A stretch of 40,391 nucleotides of DNA from Paludibacteraceae bacterium (GTDB lineage: Bacteria > Bacteroidota > Bacteroidia > Bacteroidales > Paludibacteraceae): NCBI GenBank assembly GCA_029974315.1, contig JARKSE010000031.1:1-40391 (forward strand), given 5' to 3'. Numbering within the stretch: the first letter of the stretch is position 1; each line of letters begins with the position of its first letter. Shown one piece after another: positions 29,963-40,100 of the stretch. The position numbers and the translations under genes are program-made. The notes below the pieces were generated by a model that did not search any database, was not told where the DNA came from, and worked only from the letters and a program-made list of their open reading frames with translations.

Positions 29963-31993
29963 TTAAATCTTCCATTGTAAATGTATGCGAAAATCTGTAC
30001 GATGATTTCCTTGAATTGTTTCTCCACCCGTCCCTATTTGCTGACGATTATCTGTATAATAAGTTTGAGCCACTCGTAAAAAAACTCTCAATTGCGCATT
30101 AATTTTATAATCCACATTCAGATACCAACGATTACCAACTCCGTATAGCGCAGGCGTATAGAATGCATAAGGCACATCACGCTCATACAGATAAAAACGA
30201 TTTTCATAAGCTGGTGCATCAAAAAACTCATACCTTGCTGCTAACGTCAAATCAATCCATGGCAACGTATAAACCACGTCTTGCGTTATCAAAAATCCAA
30301 ATGTTGGATCAACTGCACCTAAGCGCACACAGTTCCATTCTACGACATTTTTAAAGCTCACGTGATCTACTTGATATGCAATCATATATCGTAATGATGC
30401 TTTTTGCTGATCGCTCACTAAAGTTGAGGGTTGTTCGTCAGGAAGTTTCAGATTTTTCTCTTTTTGTTCAAAACGAAATCGTCCATACATCTCCACGTGA
30501 CGATTGGGCATATACTCCACCTGCAACAAAGTTTCATATCCAGAAGATGGTTTGTTTACTTGATAAGCCAACCACGATGCATGAAATAAATCGGCGTACG
30601 CTGACACTTTCCATTGGCGTACAGGTTTAAGTTCTGCACCCATGTACACTCCATTTTCATTATTTGTACGACTACTTTCGCCAAACCCATTGGAGAAAAA
30701 GAGATCATATTTTTTCGAATAAAAACGCTGTAACACTGCTAAATTCAACACTGAAACCGGAGCAAATAGCAATCCATTCAATGTGGCTACACCACCAGCA
30801 TCGTTTACAGCTGTTTCGCCAAAAAATCGGAAAAAACGCCATGCAAAAAGGTAATCAAGACTTCCTGCGAATTGTGATTTTCCACGAAAATAATAGAGTT
30901 GATAAGGATTAGGCTCATAGTCAAGAGGAGTGTTGAGCCAGGTTTGAGTAGCGGTTAAACCTAAACGAAAAAAACGATGACGATACGTCAAATTTCCGCC
31001 TAGCACTTGTTGATTAACAGTACGTTTCCGTTCAAAATCGGTAGGTAAACGATGTAATCCGTCGGTTTTAAACGACGAAAAACTACCACCTGACGTGTCG
31101 GCATCCATCTGACGAAATGAATAAAAAGCAGAAATTTTAAAATCATCAAATTCAGCCGTGGCACCAACTCCTCTAAAGAAATTGTATTCATCTGTTGAAG
31201 CATGCCGCTTCAACCCTTGCGAACGTGTAGTGATATTAGTTACCAAACTCGATTTTCCAAGTCGCATATCCTGCTGCATCACCAAACCTTGACCAAAATT
31301 GGCACGATAATCGCCCACAACAATGGACGAAAATTTCCATAGTTTATTGATTTGTAAAAATCCTGAATAAGAATCGTAACCTTTGTTATAGGTCCCATAA
31401 AACGGTTCGCCTGCGTCTTTTTCGGCTGTCAAACCGAGTTGTAACTTATCAGAGCTTTTTAAACGATATTTAAGTGATGTATAAAATGGATCGCCCAAAT
31501 AAGATGGTGTCACATCGGGCGAGTAACCATGTTTTGGTTCAAATGTACCATCAAATCTTAGTATCAACTCATGACGACTGGCTCGCATCACATCACGAAA
31601 ATTCCAACCGCCTGCCGCCTCATGAGCAGAACCAACAGTAACAAATGGCAGTAACATTTGTATTGTAAACAGATCCATACCTTCAACCAGTTGCAACTCG
31701 TAAATGGTGCGCATAGAATCTACTTTATAGATGTAGTAAGAGAAATTTTCAATTTGAATATCCGACAGAAAACGCAGTTGTGCTAACTGATCCGGCGTTG
31801 TATTATTAAGATTTATAGGGTTTTCATAAAAGGCGATTAACTCATCGTATAGGTCGCTATAATCTATATCAGATTCATTGGTTTCCATCAGTTGACCGTA
31901 AATCTTTTCAATGACATGCTCTATAGCAAACTCTTGTCCCGTTCCATAAACGCACAACAAAAGCGAAACAAGTATGAAGCCTAAGCGTTTCAT
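29963..31993 (-). CDS. exported protein: ComEA-like helix-hairpin-helix region followed by a large predicted outer-membrane beta-barrel
   Basis: Signal peptide; NPINLNNTTPDQLAQLRFLSDIQIENFSYYIYKVDSMRTIYELQLVEGMDLFTIQMLLPFVTV (tandem HhH); remainder rich in alternating aromatic beta-strands ending FRIHLQWKI. Confidence 0.8.
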   Translation of the reverse strand: MKRLGFILVSLLLCVYGTGQEFAIEHVIEKIYGQLMETNESDIDYSDLYDELIAFYENPINLNNTTPDQLAQLRFLSDIQIENFSYYIYKVDSMRTIYELQLVEGMDLFTIQMLLPFVTVGSAHEAAGGWNFRDVMRASRHELILRFDGTFEPKHGYSPDVTPSYLGDPFYTSLKYRLKSSDKLQLGLTAEKDAGEPFYGTYNKGYDSYSGFLQINKLWKFSSIVVGDYRANFGQGLVMQQDMRLGKSSLVTNITTRSQGLKRHASTDEYNFFRGVGATAEFDDFKISAFYSFRQMDADTSGGSFSSFKTDGLHRLPTDFERKRTVNQQVLGGNLTYRHRFFRLGLTATQTWLNTPLDYEPNPYQLYYFRGKSQFAGSLDYLFAWRFFRFFGETAVNDAGGVATLNGLLFAPVSVLNLAVLQRFYSKKYDLFFSNGFGESSRTNNENGVYMGAELKPVRQWKVSAYADLFHASWLAYQVNKPSSGYETLLQVEYMPNRHVEMYGRFRFEQKEKNLKLPDEQPSTLVSDQQKASLRYMIAYQVDHVSFKNVVEWNCVRLGAVDPTFGFLITQDVVYTLPWIDLTLAARYEFFDAPAYENRFYLYERDVPYAFYTPALYGVGNRWYLNVDYKINAQLRVFLRVAQTYYTDNRQQIGTGGETIQGNHRTDFRIHLQWKI

Positions 31994-32808
31994 TTAAACT
32001 GATATTGTAAAACACCCATCATGGTTAAACCCAACGGATAGCGATATTCGGTATGTAAATGAAATCGAAAACCGTCAAAAGCAACAGCAGCACCCAATGT
32101 TGGTACAAAATAATCAGAACCATAACCGCCTACACGCACCATAAATTCATCGAAAGGTGCATATTCAAAACCTGTTGCCCAACGCACCGATGAATGTACC
32201 TCTTTATCAACTTGAACTAACCACGACACTTTTTCGTGCAACCGATAATTAGTACCAAGACTAAATACAGATGGCAACGATTTTGTAAGTAAATCAGTTT
32301 TAATTTTTGAAAATACCGGATTAAACACATTTATACCAATCATAAAATTAGGTAAAACCTGAAGCTGAACCCCAACTTGTGTCGTAAATGTACCACGATA
32401 ACGCTCTGAAGACGACAAGTAAAGCGTATAATAATCAAACTCCACGCCTATATTCAACTTCTCTCCAAAACTACGCGATACGGTAATTGCTGACAATATT
32501 TCATTATACGAAGCATAACCAAAATAAGAAAACGAAGCACCAATATTGATATATTTTGTTGGTACAGCAACACTTGCTACTGCATTTCCTAACTCACGAG
32601 TGATATATCTGTTTTCATACAACACTGTGAGGATTAAATTTTTACTTTGCCCTAAAGCAGCCGGATTTTGAAACGGTTGCCAATCGGAATTATAGGCTAC
32701 GAAAGCATTGCCGGGTGCATAAGAACTCGGTACAATGGTAGCAACTTGTGCATGAAGTGATAAAAAACCCCAAAATAAGAGCAATAAAAACAGATAAATT
32801 CTACCCAT
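31990..32808 (-). CDS. predicted outer-membrane beta-barrel protein (PorV/PorQ-like architecture)
   Basis: Probable start at the internal ATG (MGRIYLFLLLLFWGFLSLHAQ signal peptide) rather than 32916; N-terminal NPAAL motif and barrel pattern ending LTMMGVLQYQFK. Confidence 0.65.
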   Translation of the reverse strand: MGRIYLFLLLLFWGFLSLHAQVATIVPSSYAPGNAFVAYNSDWQPFQNPAALGQSKNLILTVLYENRYITRELGNAVASVAVPTKYINIGASFSYFGYASYNEILSAITVSRSFGEKLNIGVEFDYYTLYLSSSERYRGTFTTQVGVQLQVLPNFMIGINVFNPVFSKIKTDLLTKSLPSVFSLGTNYRLHEKVSWLVQVDKEVHSSVRWATGFEYAPFDEFMVRVGGYGSDYFVPTLGAAVAFDGFRFHLHTEYRYPLGLTMMGVLQYQFK

Positions 32809-32907
32809 CGGCACACTTTTTGTCGAACTATTTAAAAGCAGATAAAAATAGATAATTGTTTTAAAACATGCAACTGTATCCGAACAAATCACTAATTTTG
32901 TGCTATT

Positions 32908-33519
32908 ATGAAACATTGGGTTTTCTTGCTTTGTTTGCTGGGCGTGATTCCATTTGAATTATCAGCTCAAACAACCATTTTAAAAAACACCGAAGGTAAA
33001 GTGGTTGGTTACCGTGTGCCTATAGAAGTACAAGGCAACGATACCATTTTTCTCTTTAATTTACCCAATGTCTATATTTTTCCTCCTATGAAATTTAAAA
33101 ATAGACAGCAGGAAAAATATTATTGGAAATTGGTACGTGACGTCAAGAAAACACTCCCTTACGCCAAATTGGTAACACGGGTAATAAAAGAGACTAACGA
33201 CACACTCTTGCGCATAAATAGCAGTCGTGAACGCGATCGTTATATGAAAAAATTTGAAAAAGAGATTTACAAAAAACATGAAGGCGAATTCAAAAAAATG
33301 ACGTTTAGCCAAGGTAAACTACTTATTCGACTTATCGACCGAGAGTGCGAAGCTACTTCGTATGAGTTGATAAAAGCTTATCGTGGCAGTTTTACGGCTG
33401 GTTTTTACCAACTCTTTGCAAAAATGTTTGGCGCCGATCTTAAATCAGAATATGGAAGCGGTAAAAACGATGAGCTTATCGAGCGGATTATTCTGCAAGT
33501 AGAATCAGGACAGCTATAA
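32908..33519 (+). CDS. DUF4294 domain protein, exported
   Basis: Signal peptide; [31 protein letters not shown]...[47 protein letters not shown]. Confidence 0.85.
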   Translation: MKHWVFLLCLLGVIPFELSAQTTILKNTEGKVVGYRVPIEVQGNDTIFLFNLPNVYIFPPMKFKNRQQEKYYWKLVRDVKKTLPYAKLVTRVIKETNDTLLRINSSRERDRYMKKFEKEIYKKHEGEFKKMTFSQGKLLIRLIDRECEATSYELIKAYRGSFTAGFYQLFAKMFGADLKSEYGSGKNDELIERIILQVESGQL

Positions 33520-33556
33520 AAAAATACTTTCGATTTACAACATAAACTTTTCAACC

Positions 33557-34507
33557 ATGGCTAAAATTGCAAAACAGTTAACTGAACTTATAGGTAACAC
33601 TCCACTTTTAGAACTGTCCAAATTTAATGCATATCACCATTTGGAAGCAACGATTATTGCAAAATTAGAGTCGTTCAATCCTGCTGGATGCGTTAAAGAG
33701 CGCATTGCCTTAGCTATGATTGAAGAGGCTGAATCCAAAGGGTTACTCAAACCCGACAGTGAAATTATTGAACCTACCAGTGGAAATACCGGCATTGGAT
33801 TGGCCATGGTAGCCACAATAAAAGGCTATAAACTCACGCTCACTATGCCCGAAACGATGAGCTTAGAACGTCGCAATTTACTCAAAGCTTTTGGTGCAAA
33901 TTTAGTGTTAACTCCGGGCACAGAAGGAATGAAAGGCGCTATAAACAAGGCACTTGAACTCCATAAAGCTACCCCAAACTCGTTTATACCGCAACAGTTT
34001 GAAAACAGCGCTAATCCTGCTGTTCATAGAAAGACTACTGGCGAAGAAATTTGGCGAGATACTGAAGGCAGAATCGATATTTTTGTTGCCGGTGTAGGAA
34101 CTGGCGGAACCATTAGTGGTGTTGGTGAAGCACTACACACTCATAATCCTAATATTCAAATAATTGCAGTAGAACCTGCCGACTCGCCTGTTCTCTCTGG
34201 TGGAAAAGCTGGCGCACACAAAATACAAGGCATTGGTGCAGGATTTATACCCCAAAATTATAATTCGTCTGTAGTAAATGAAGTGCTTACAGTAAGCAAC
34301 GATGATGCTATACGCACAGCTCGTGAACTTACAAAAAAAGAGGGATTGTTGGTCGGCATCTCATCGGGAGCGGCAACATACGGCGCTTTACTTCTGGCTA
34401 AACGCCCCGAAAACAAAGGAAAAGTTATTGTAACTCTGCTGCCTGATACCGGAGAGCGTTATTTATCTACTATGTTGTATGACTTCGATGGCTATCCTCT
34501 GACGTAA
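33557..34507 (+). CDS. cysK: cysteine synthase A
   Basis: [61 protein letters not shown]. Confidence 0.95.
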   Translation: MAKIAKQLTELIGNTPLLELSKFNAYHHLEATIIAKLESFNPAGCVKERIALAMIEEAESKGLLKPDSEIIEPTSGNTGIGLAMVATIKGYKLTLTMPETMSLERRNLLKAFGANLVLTPGTEGMKGAINKALELHKATPNSFIPQQFENSANPAVHRKTTGEEIWRDTEGRIDIFVAGVGTGGTISGVGEALHTHNPNIQIIAVEPADSPVLSGGKAGAHKIQGIGAGFIPQNYNSSVVNEVLTVSNDDAIRTARELTKKEGLLVGISSGAATYGALLLAKRPENKGKVIVTLLPDTGERYLSTMLYDFDGYPLT

Positions 34508-34515
34508 AACTCAAA

Positions 34516-35052
34516 TCAAAAAGCTGTTGCTACTATTGTCCACACATCTCTTACGTAGATGTAGATAAAAACAATTCCTATAAGCAGTTTCAACACGGTG
34601 CCTGCTAAGAAACCAATAAACGTTCCAAATCCAATTTTTAAAGCTATTGGAGAAGGTTTTCCTGCTATCAGTTCACCCATCACTGCGCCTACAAAAGGGA
34701 AAATAAGCATTCCCCAAGGTGGCAGAATAAACAAACCTAAAACCATTCCCAATGTACTGCCCCAAGTACCATATTTACTGCTACCGTATTTTTTAGTGCC
34801 CCAAATAGGTAAAAAGTAATCGACAATTTGAATGATTACAACAACAATACCCCAACCGATAAGAAATGACCATGAGTAGTCTATGAGTGTTGTTAAATGT
34901 AATAACACAATACCTAAATAGCTTAAGGGAATACCCGGTAAAACAGGTAAAATACTTCCCAAAAACCCTACGATAATAAGAATAGCAGCAGTAATAATTA
35001 AAAATAGATCCATGAGTGATGAGTGTAAATTTCTATCGACAAAAATACTCAT
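34516..35052 (-). CDS. DUF456 family membrane protein
   Basis: LGSILPVLPGIPLSYLGIVLLHLT; GSKYGTWGSTLGMVLGLFILPPWGMLIFPFVGAVMGELIAGK. Confidence 0.9.
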   Translation of the reverse strand: MSIFVDRNLHSSLMDLFLIITAAILIIVGFLGSILPVLPGIPLSYLGIVLLHLTTLIDYSWSFLIGWGIVVVIIQIVDYFLPIWGTKKYGSSKYGTWGSTLGMVLGLFILPPWGMLIFPFVGAVMGELIAGKPSPIALKIGFGTFIGFLAGTVLKLLIGIVFIYIYVRDVWTIVATAF

Positions 35053-35061
35053 TTCTTATGA

Positions 35062-35096
35062 TAAAAAAGTGAGATTTATGGAATCATAAATCTCAC
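35062..35096 (-). terminator. strong intrinsic terminator (minus strand) closing the candidate ncRNA
   Basis: Perfect 13-bp stem AGTGAGATTTATG (35067-35079)/CATAAATCTCACT (35084-35096), 4-nt loop, U tract on the minus strand. Confidence 0.85.
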
Positions 35097-35218
35097 TAAA
35101 GAGCAATAGAGCTGCCTCAACCCTAAATGTATCCCACTTACATCCTTATTATGTTACTTTTAGCCAAAAAAGTGGGGACTAAAAGCCTAAGGCAATACCA
35201 AAGTTGCTCGTGTGCAAT
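35062..35218 (-). ncRNA. candidate small structured RNA, 6S-like (possible 6S-Flavo type)
   Basis: Intergenic. Nested stems 35203-35208/35100-35105 (GAGCAA/UUGCUC), 35189-35193/35112-35116 (UGCCU/AGGCA), 35169-35175/35132-35138 (CCCACUU/AAGUGGG), with a 13/15-nt central bubble. Own promoter-like and terminator elements. Confidence 0.55.
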
Positions 35219-35224
35219 TGCATA

Positions 35225-35254
35225 GCAAATATGCAATATTTTTATTAAAGCAAA
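35225..35254 (-). promoter_or_regulatory. promoter-like element for the candidate ncRNA
   Basis: Minus strand TTTTG (35254-35250), N17, CATATTTG (35232-35225); one mismatch to TAnnTTTG. Confidence 0.45.
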
Positions 35255-35315
35255 ATAAGTCACATGGAATCTTTGAACTCATTGTTTTTTGAGCTAAACT
35301 TGTGTGGCTTAAATA

Positions 35316-35354
35316 ATAAAAAAGATCCCCCCTGTTAACAGGAGAATCTTTTTC
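35316..35354 (-). terminator. terminator directly downstream of tRNA-Leu
   Basis: Minus strand AAAAAGATTCTCCCTGTTAACAGGGGGGATCTTTTTT. Confidence 0.8.
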
Positions 35355-35355
35355 G

Positions 35356-35440
35356 TACTCGGAGCGGGACTTGAACCCGCACAGCCGATAAAGGCCAAAG
35401 GATTTTAAGTCCTTCGTGTCTACCATTCCACCACCCGAGC
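35356..35440 (-). tRNA. tRNA-Leu (anticodon TAA)
   Basis: Minus strand GCTCGGGTGGTGGAATGGTAGACACGAAGGACTTAAAATCCTTTGGCC...GGGTTCAAGTCCCGCTCCGAGTA; type II with variable arm; CCA not encoded. Confidence 0.95.
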
Positions 35441-35461
35441 ATCTTTTTTTTAAAAAGATGG

Positions 35462-35534
35462 AGCGAAAAACGGGACTCGAACCCGCGACCCCAACCTTGG
35501 CAAGGTTGTGCTCTACCAACTGAGCTATTTTCGC
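35462..35534 (-). tRNA. tRNA-Gly (anticodon GCC)
   Basis: Minus strand GCGAAAATAGCTCAGTTGGTAGAGCACAACCTTGCCAAGGTTGGGGTCGCGGGTTCGAATCCCGTTTTTCGC. Confidence 0.95.
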
Positions 35535-35655
35535 AAAACATATAACTTGATAAACAAAGCGCATCCGCTTATAATCAAAGCGGATGCAAATGTACGACTA
35601 TTTTTTGAGTTACAAAAATTGTAGCACGATTTTTTTGCTTTTTTATTTGTAGAAC

Positions 35656-36258
35656 CTACATGTGATCGTAAGCATCGAGTATTTGCCCGTGCGGTTCATC
35701 TGTTAATGTGCCCTTATCATGTTGAGGATCGTATGATTCTTCCATATTTAATAATATCTCAACACGATGGCTTGGCACTATGCCTACTTTTTTAGCATAC
35801 TCTTCTAACAATTTATCCATCACCTCTGCAGTAAGGTTAACGGGATGCCCTTGCCAGCACACAATGCCCTGTGGATCAACAATCATCACATTAGGAATGC
35901 CTCGCACACCTACGGTTGCTTGTAAGCGTCCTCTTGTATCAATAGCACTATAATAGTTCATGCCTCTAAAATTGCGTACTACAGATTCTGGCTCTTTTGA
36001 CAAACCAATAATTACAAATTTTTCGGCATATTTTTCAGCTAAAGCGTTCATGTGAGGAATCGACACTCTGCAAGGACCGCACCACGTTGCCCAAAAGTCA
36101 ATGACAATAAACTTGCCTTGTAAATCAGGAACTGGTGAAATCCACTTCTCAATTATTAAATTTGGAGTTGGCTGACCAACCAAATTAGTATATGCTTGTG
36201 CCCGAACTGCAAATGATGAGACAAGAAACAAACAGATCAACAACAGATTTTTTTTCAT
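35656..36258 (-). CDS. TlpA/ResA-like thioredoxin-family protein, exported
   Basis: Signal peptide; GKFIVIDFWATWCGPCRVSIPHMNALAEKY; GIPNVMIVDPQG. Confidence 0.93.
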   Translation of the reverse strand: MKKNLLLICLFLVSSFAVRAQAYTNLVGQPTPNLIIEKWISPVPDLQGKFIVIDFWATWCGPCRVSIPHMNALAEKYAEKFVIIGLSKEPESVVRNFRGMNYYSAIDTRGRLQATVGVRGIPNVMIVDPQGIVCWQGHPVNLTAEVMDKLLEEYAKKVGIVPSHRVEILLNMEESYDPQHDKGTLTDEPHGQILDAYDHM

Positions 36259-36274
36259 ACTTTTTTACTCTTTT

Positions 36275-37159
36275 TTATTGACGAATACAATTACAGTTAT
36301 GTACGTCTTTGAAACGCCAACCAACCTTAACTCCAACGATAATAGGAATACTATTAGTTGAAAGACTTGAATAATAACCATTATATTGGTAACTATTTAC
36401 ATTCTGAATTGTTGTAAACAGAGGTTTTGGATCTTTATTTACAAACATATTATTTGCTCCATGTTCGATGTAGCCAGCCACATACATCTCATTTTTATTA
36501 TCCAAATGTAAAATAGCTCCAAATTGGATTTGCGCTGTAACCAATAAACTTGATTCTATTTTACCTTCAGGCAAAAGCGTGTTATACATCCCAAAACCAT
36601 GTTGGGGTAAATTTTCAATCCACGTTCCACCCCATTGTTCATACCAACCTTTGGTAATAATATCGCCTTGTGTCACTTTATACGATGCATAAAACGGCAC
36701 GTAGAGCTTTAAACCAAAAGAACCAAACCAGCCCGATTTACGATACGGTTTGTATTGATAAAACACATTAACAGGAATGGCTGCTGAATAGACTTGCTGC
36801 CGCTCTGTCCAGTTTTGAACTCTGGTGTTCAACAAGTAAGCACGCCCTTTATCATCTACTGAAGGAAATTCGTATTCACCGTTCAACACACGTGTACCTT
36901 GAAAGGTTGAAAAACCAGCACCAAAACTCATCCCCCATCCTTGACGAGGATGAAACAAAATAGCATATTTGGCACCCAAATCAAAGTTACCTCCAGCGAC
37001 CAATCCGTTTTCAAATCCCCCATAAGGCATAGCAACAGCCCCTCCGCCTATCTCTAAATCAATATAGGCAGGAGTACGTCCATAAACACTCGTACAAAGA
37101 GCTGATACTAAAGACATCAAAATGATTCCTATTTTTTTCATATACATGTCTTTTTTCAA
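36275..37159 (-). CDS. predicted outer-membrane beta-barrel protein
   Basis: Signal peptide; IDLEIGGGAVAMPYGGFENGLVAGGNFDLGAKYAILFHPRQGWGMSFGAGFSTF...IPIIVGVKVGWRF. Confidence 0.7.
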   Translation of the reverse strand: MKKDMYMKKIGIILMSLVSALCTSVYGRTPAYIDLEIGGGAVAMPYGGFENGLVAGGNFDLGAKYAILFHPRQGWGMSFGAGFSTFQGTRVLNGEYEFPSVDDKGRAYLLNTRVQNWTERQQVYSAAIPVNVFYQYKPYRKSGWFGSFGLKLYVPFYASYKVTQGDIITKGWYEQWGGTWIENLPQHGFGMYNTLLPEGKIESSLLVTAQIQFGAILHLDNKNEMYVAGYIEHGANNMFVNKDPKPLFTTIQNVNSYQYNGYYSSLSTNSIPIIVGVKVGWRFKDVHNCNCIRQ

Positions 37160-37178
37160 TTATTGGACTTGATTTCGC

Positions 37179-40100
37179 TTATTCGGATACTACAAATTTC
37201 TCTGTAAATATTTCGCCTGTGTGCATTCGAACACGAACTAAATATACTCCAGGAGGCGATTGTATCAAGATATCATTTTCTGCATTTACATCTGGAGAAC
37301 TATAAATTGAACGACCAATAGCGTCAAATATTTCAAGCTCTGAACCAAATAATTGATCTTCGGTAAACGGAACTACCACTCGCAATACTTGATTTGACTT
37401 AATTGGGCTCGGAGCTAAAGCTATATTCTGTTTCGTATTCAGTGTGAGTACGCACGATGCAATAGCTTGACCTGTGGTGGTGTAAGCCACTACGTAATAG
37501 TCGCCATAGAATCCTCCTAACTCAGAATAGTACTGTAATGAAGCACCCGTTACACGCTGATTATTCTTATACCATTGATAAGCAGTAAATTCGTGACTGC
37601 TGTTATCGCAAATTAACACGTCGTCCCACATTTGAACAATCATATTGTCGCGGTGTATGCCAAACGATACGAGATATTCGCCACTTTGACATCCTGCTGC
37701 ATTGGTCAACGTAATACGTACTTGGTAAATTCCATAAGGCGCCATAGTAGGAGCTGGGAATGAAATATACATGCTTGTAAGCGCAGCTTCTTCTACATTG
37801 ATAAAACCTGCTGCCAATGCCGCTGAATTGAACGTCAATGAGTAATTAGTTGGATTTCCACCCAATACAGTGTAAGGAATTACTACATTACCTGTACCTT
37901 GACACGTTGGTTGAGGTGGATCAAACTTAGCGTGTGGCGATTCTGACAAGAAGACTTCCACACTAACTACATCAGAAGTTCCCCAAGGTGTGGTTACTCG
38001 TACAGTATAAGTACCTGGAGATGAAACCGTAATGCTTTGTGAAACAGCTCCAGGTGGATTTACCCACATGTAACGATAACCTTCTTCAAAACTACCATTT
38101 GCTGTTAACACTGTTGAGTTTCCAGAACAGATGTAGTTCAAGCCCGTAATAATAGCTTCAAATGGAACCACTGTGATAGTAACAGGAATTGTAGCACGAC
38201 AGCCATTTTCACCTATCGCGGTTAACGAATAGGTTGATGTAACAGCTGGTTGTAGTTGAATAACAGCCTCTTCGCCTATCAACACACCGCCAGCATCACG
38301 CCATTCGTATTGGACACCACCTGTGGCTGTTAATTCCGTTGCCTGTCCCTCATACACCACCAAGCTACCTGTAATAGCAGGTGTTGGTTTTGGATATACA
38401 GTAATAGTAACTTTTGTTGTATCCGACAGATTTTCGCAATGCAGTCTATTAGATGCAATTACCCAATACGTTGTGGTAACAACTGGAGTTACTGTTATTT
38501 GACTACCTATTTGACCAGTACTCCAACGATACAATACACCTTCGCTATCATACTGACTTGTGGCTTGCAATGTAATCGTTTCACCAGGACACACATTAGT
38601 TCCGGTTGGAACGGTAATTTGAACAGAACTTGCTGTAGGCACTTTCACTACTTCGATATGAGCTGTTGCAACACTTGAACAACGATTATCTGTACTAGAA
38701 ATAGCTTCTACGATGTAATCTATTCCATCCACTTCTGGATAAACCGTAATCGAGGTGGAATTGAACCATTGTTTTCCTTCTTTTGAAGTCCACATATATG
38801 AACCCGTAGGAGAACCTGATGCACGTAAAACAACCGCATCGGCACTACCTTCACAAATTTCAGTTTTACTTACTGTTACCGAAATTTTATCCATAGGTGT
38901 AACACGTACTTCATACGATTTAACCAATGAACATCCACTATTGTTGGTAACCGTCAAATAATAAGTTGTTGTTAAACGTGGACCTACTTTGATAGATTGA
39001 CTTGTACCCCAAACTTTACCATCGGTATCGGTCCATGAATACGTATTATGACCAGTATCAGCATCTTGAGCTGCCAATATCACTGAATCTCCTTCGCATA
39101 TCATTACCGATGTAGTGTTTTCATCAAAGATATTAGCACCACTTGCGTCTATAGTGATATTACTTGGAATTGGATTTACTTTCACAGCACGTTCTTTACG
39201 TACTTTACAACCAGCTTCGTTATAAATATCAACGAAATAGGTTACCGTACCTTGTGTATGTGGTAAATTCTCAAATATATTCACATTGCTCGATTGTAAA
39301 ACAGTATAAATAGTACCATCCGTTTTACCAAAATCGTAACGTGTGAAACCATACGTAGCTTCTAATTTAACTACGTTATCTACGCACGCTTCGCCCGAAG
39401 CTGAAGATATCACTTTCAATTCTGTATTTTCTGGTACACCAGCAACTGATACTGCATGAAGCACTTCTGACGATACACAACCAGTCAATGGGTTTCGAGC
39501 TGTCACACGGAAGTTCATCATACCTGCAGTTGTTGGAGAAATAGTCAATGTTGTTCCGGTTTTAGTTTCATTGCCATAAACCCAAGTAACTACAGCATCT
39601 GCAGGACTTGTTGTTGCCACCAATGTGAACGAACCACCAACATCACCTAAACAGAATAAGGTTGGACCGGTCACACTTAATGTTGGAAGCGGATTTACCA
39701 CAACTGAATAGTTAACTGAAGTAGTACAACCTGCTAAGTTAGATACTTGAACATAATATGTGGTATTTCGCGTTGGTTTCACAGTCAACTTGTTACCGTT
39801 AACAATCACATCCGTACCATTATTTATTAACTCATTACCTTCACTGTCAGTCCAACGATATGACAGACCATCTTTATAAGATGCTGTTAACGTCACAGGA
39901 GTTAATGCACAAACAGGATTTGGTAGAGAAGGTACAATCGTGATATCTGTTGGAATAGTCATTACAGTCACTTTATGAACCGTAGCAACCTTACAGAAGG
40001 TCACTTTATTTGTTACAGTAACCGTATAGGTCGTGGTAGTATCAGGCGTTACCTGAATAGCAGCCGAAGTATTTCCAGCTATGGCTGCACCTGTGGAAGC

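Noticed and set aside
35187-35564. 125-aa and 68-aa minus-strand ORFs (35187-35564, 35335-35541)
   Set aside because: They run through tRNA-Gly and tRNA-Leu and the candidate ncRNA; peptides such as SSVGRAQPCQGWGRGFESR are typical spurious translations of tRNA genes.
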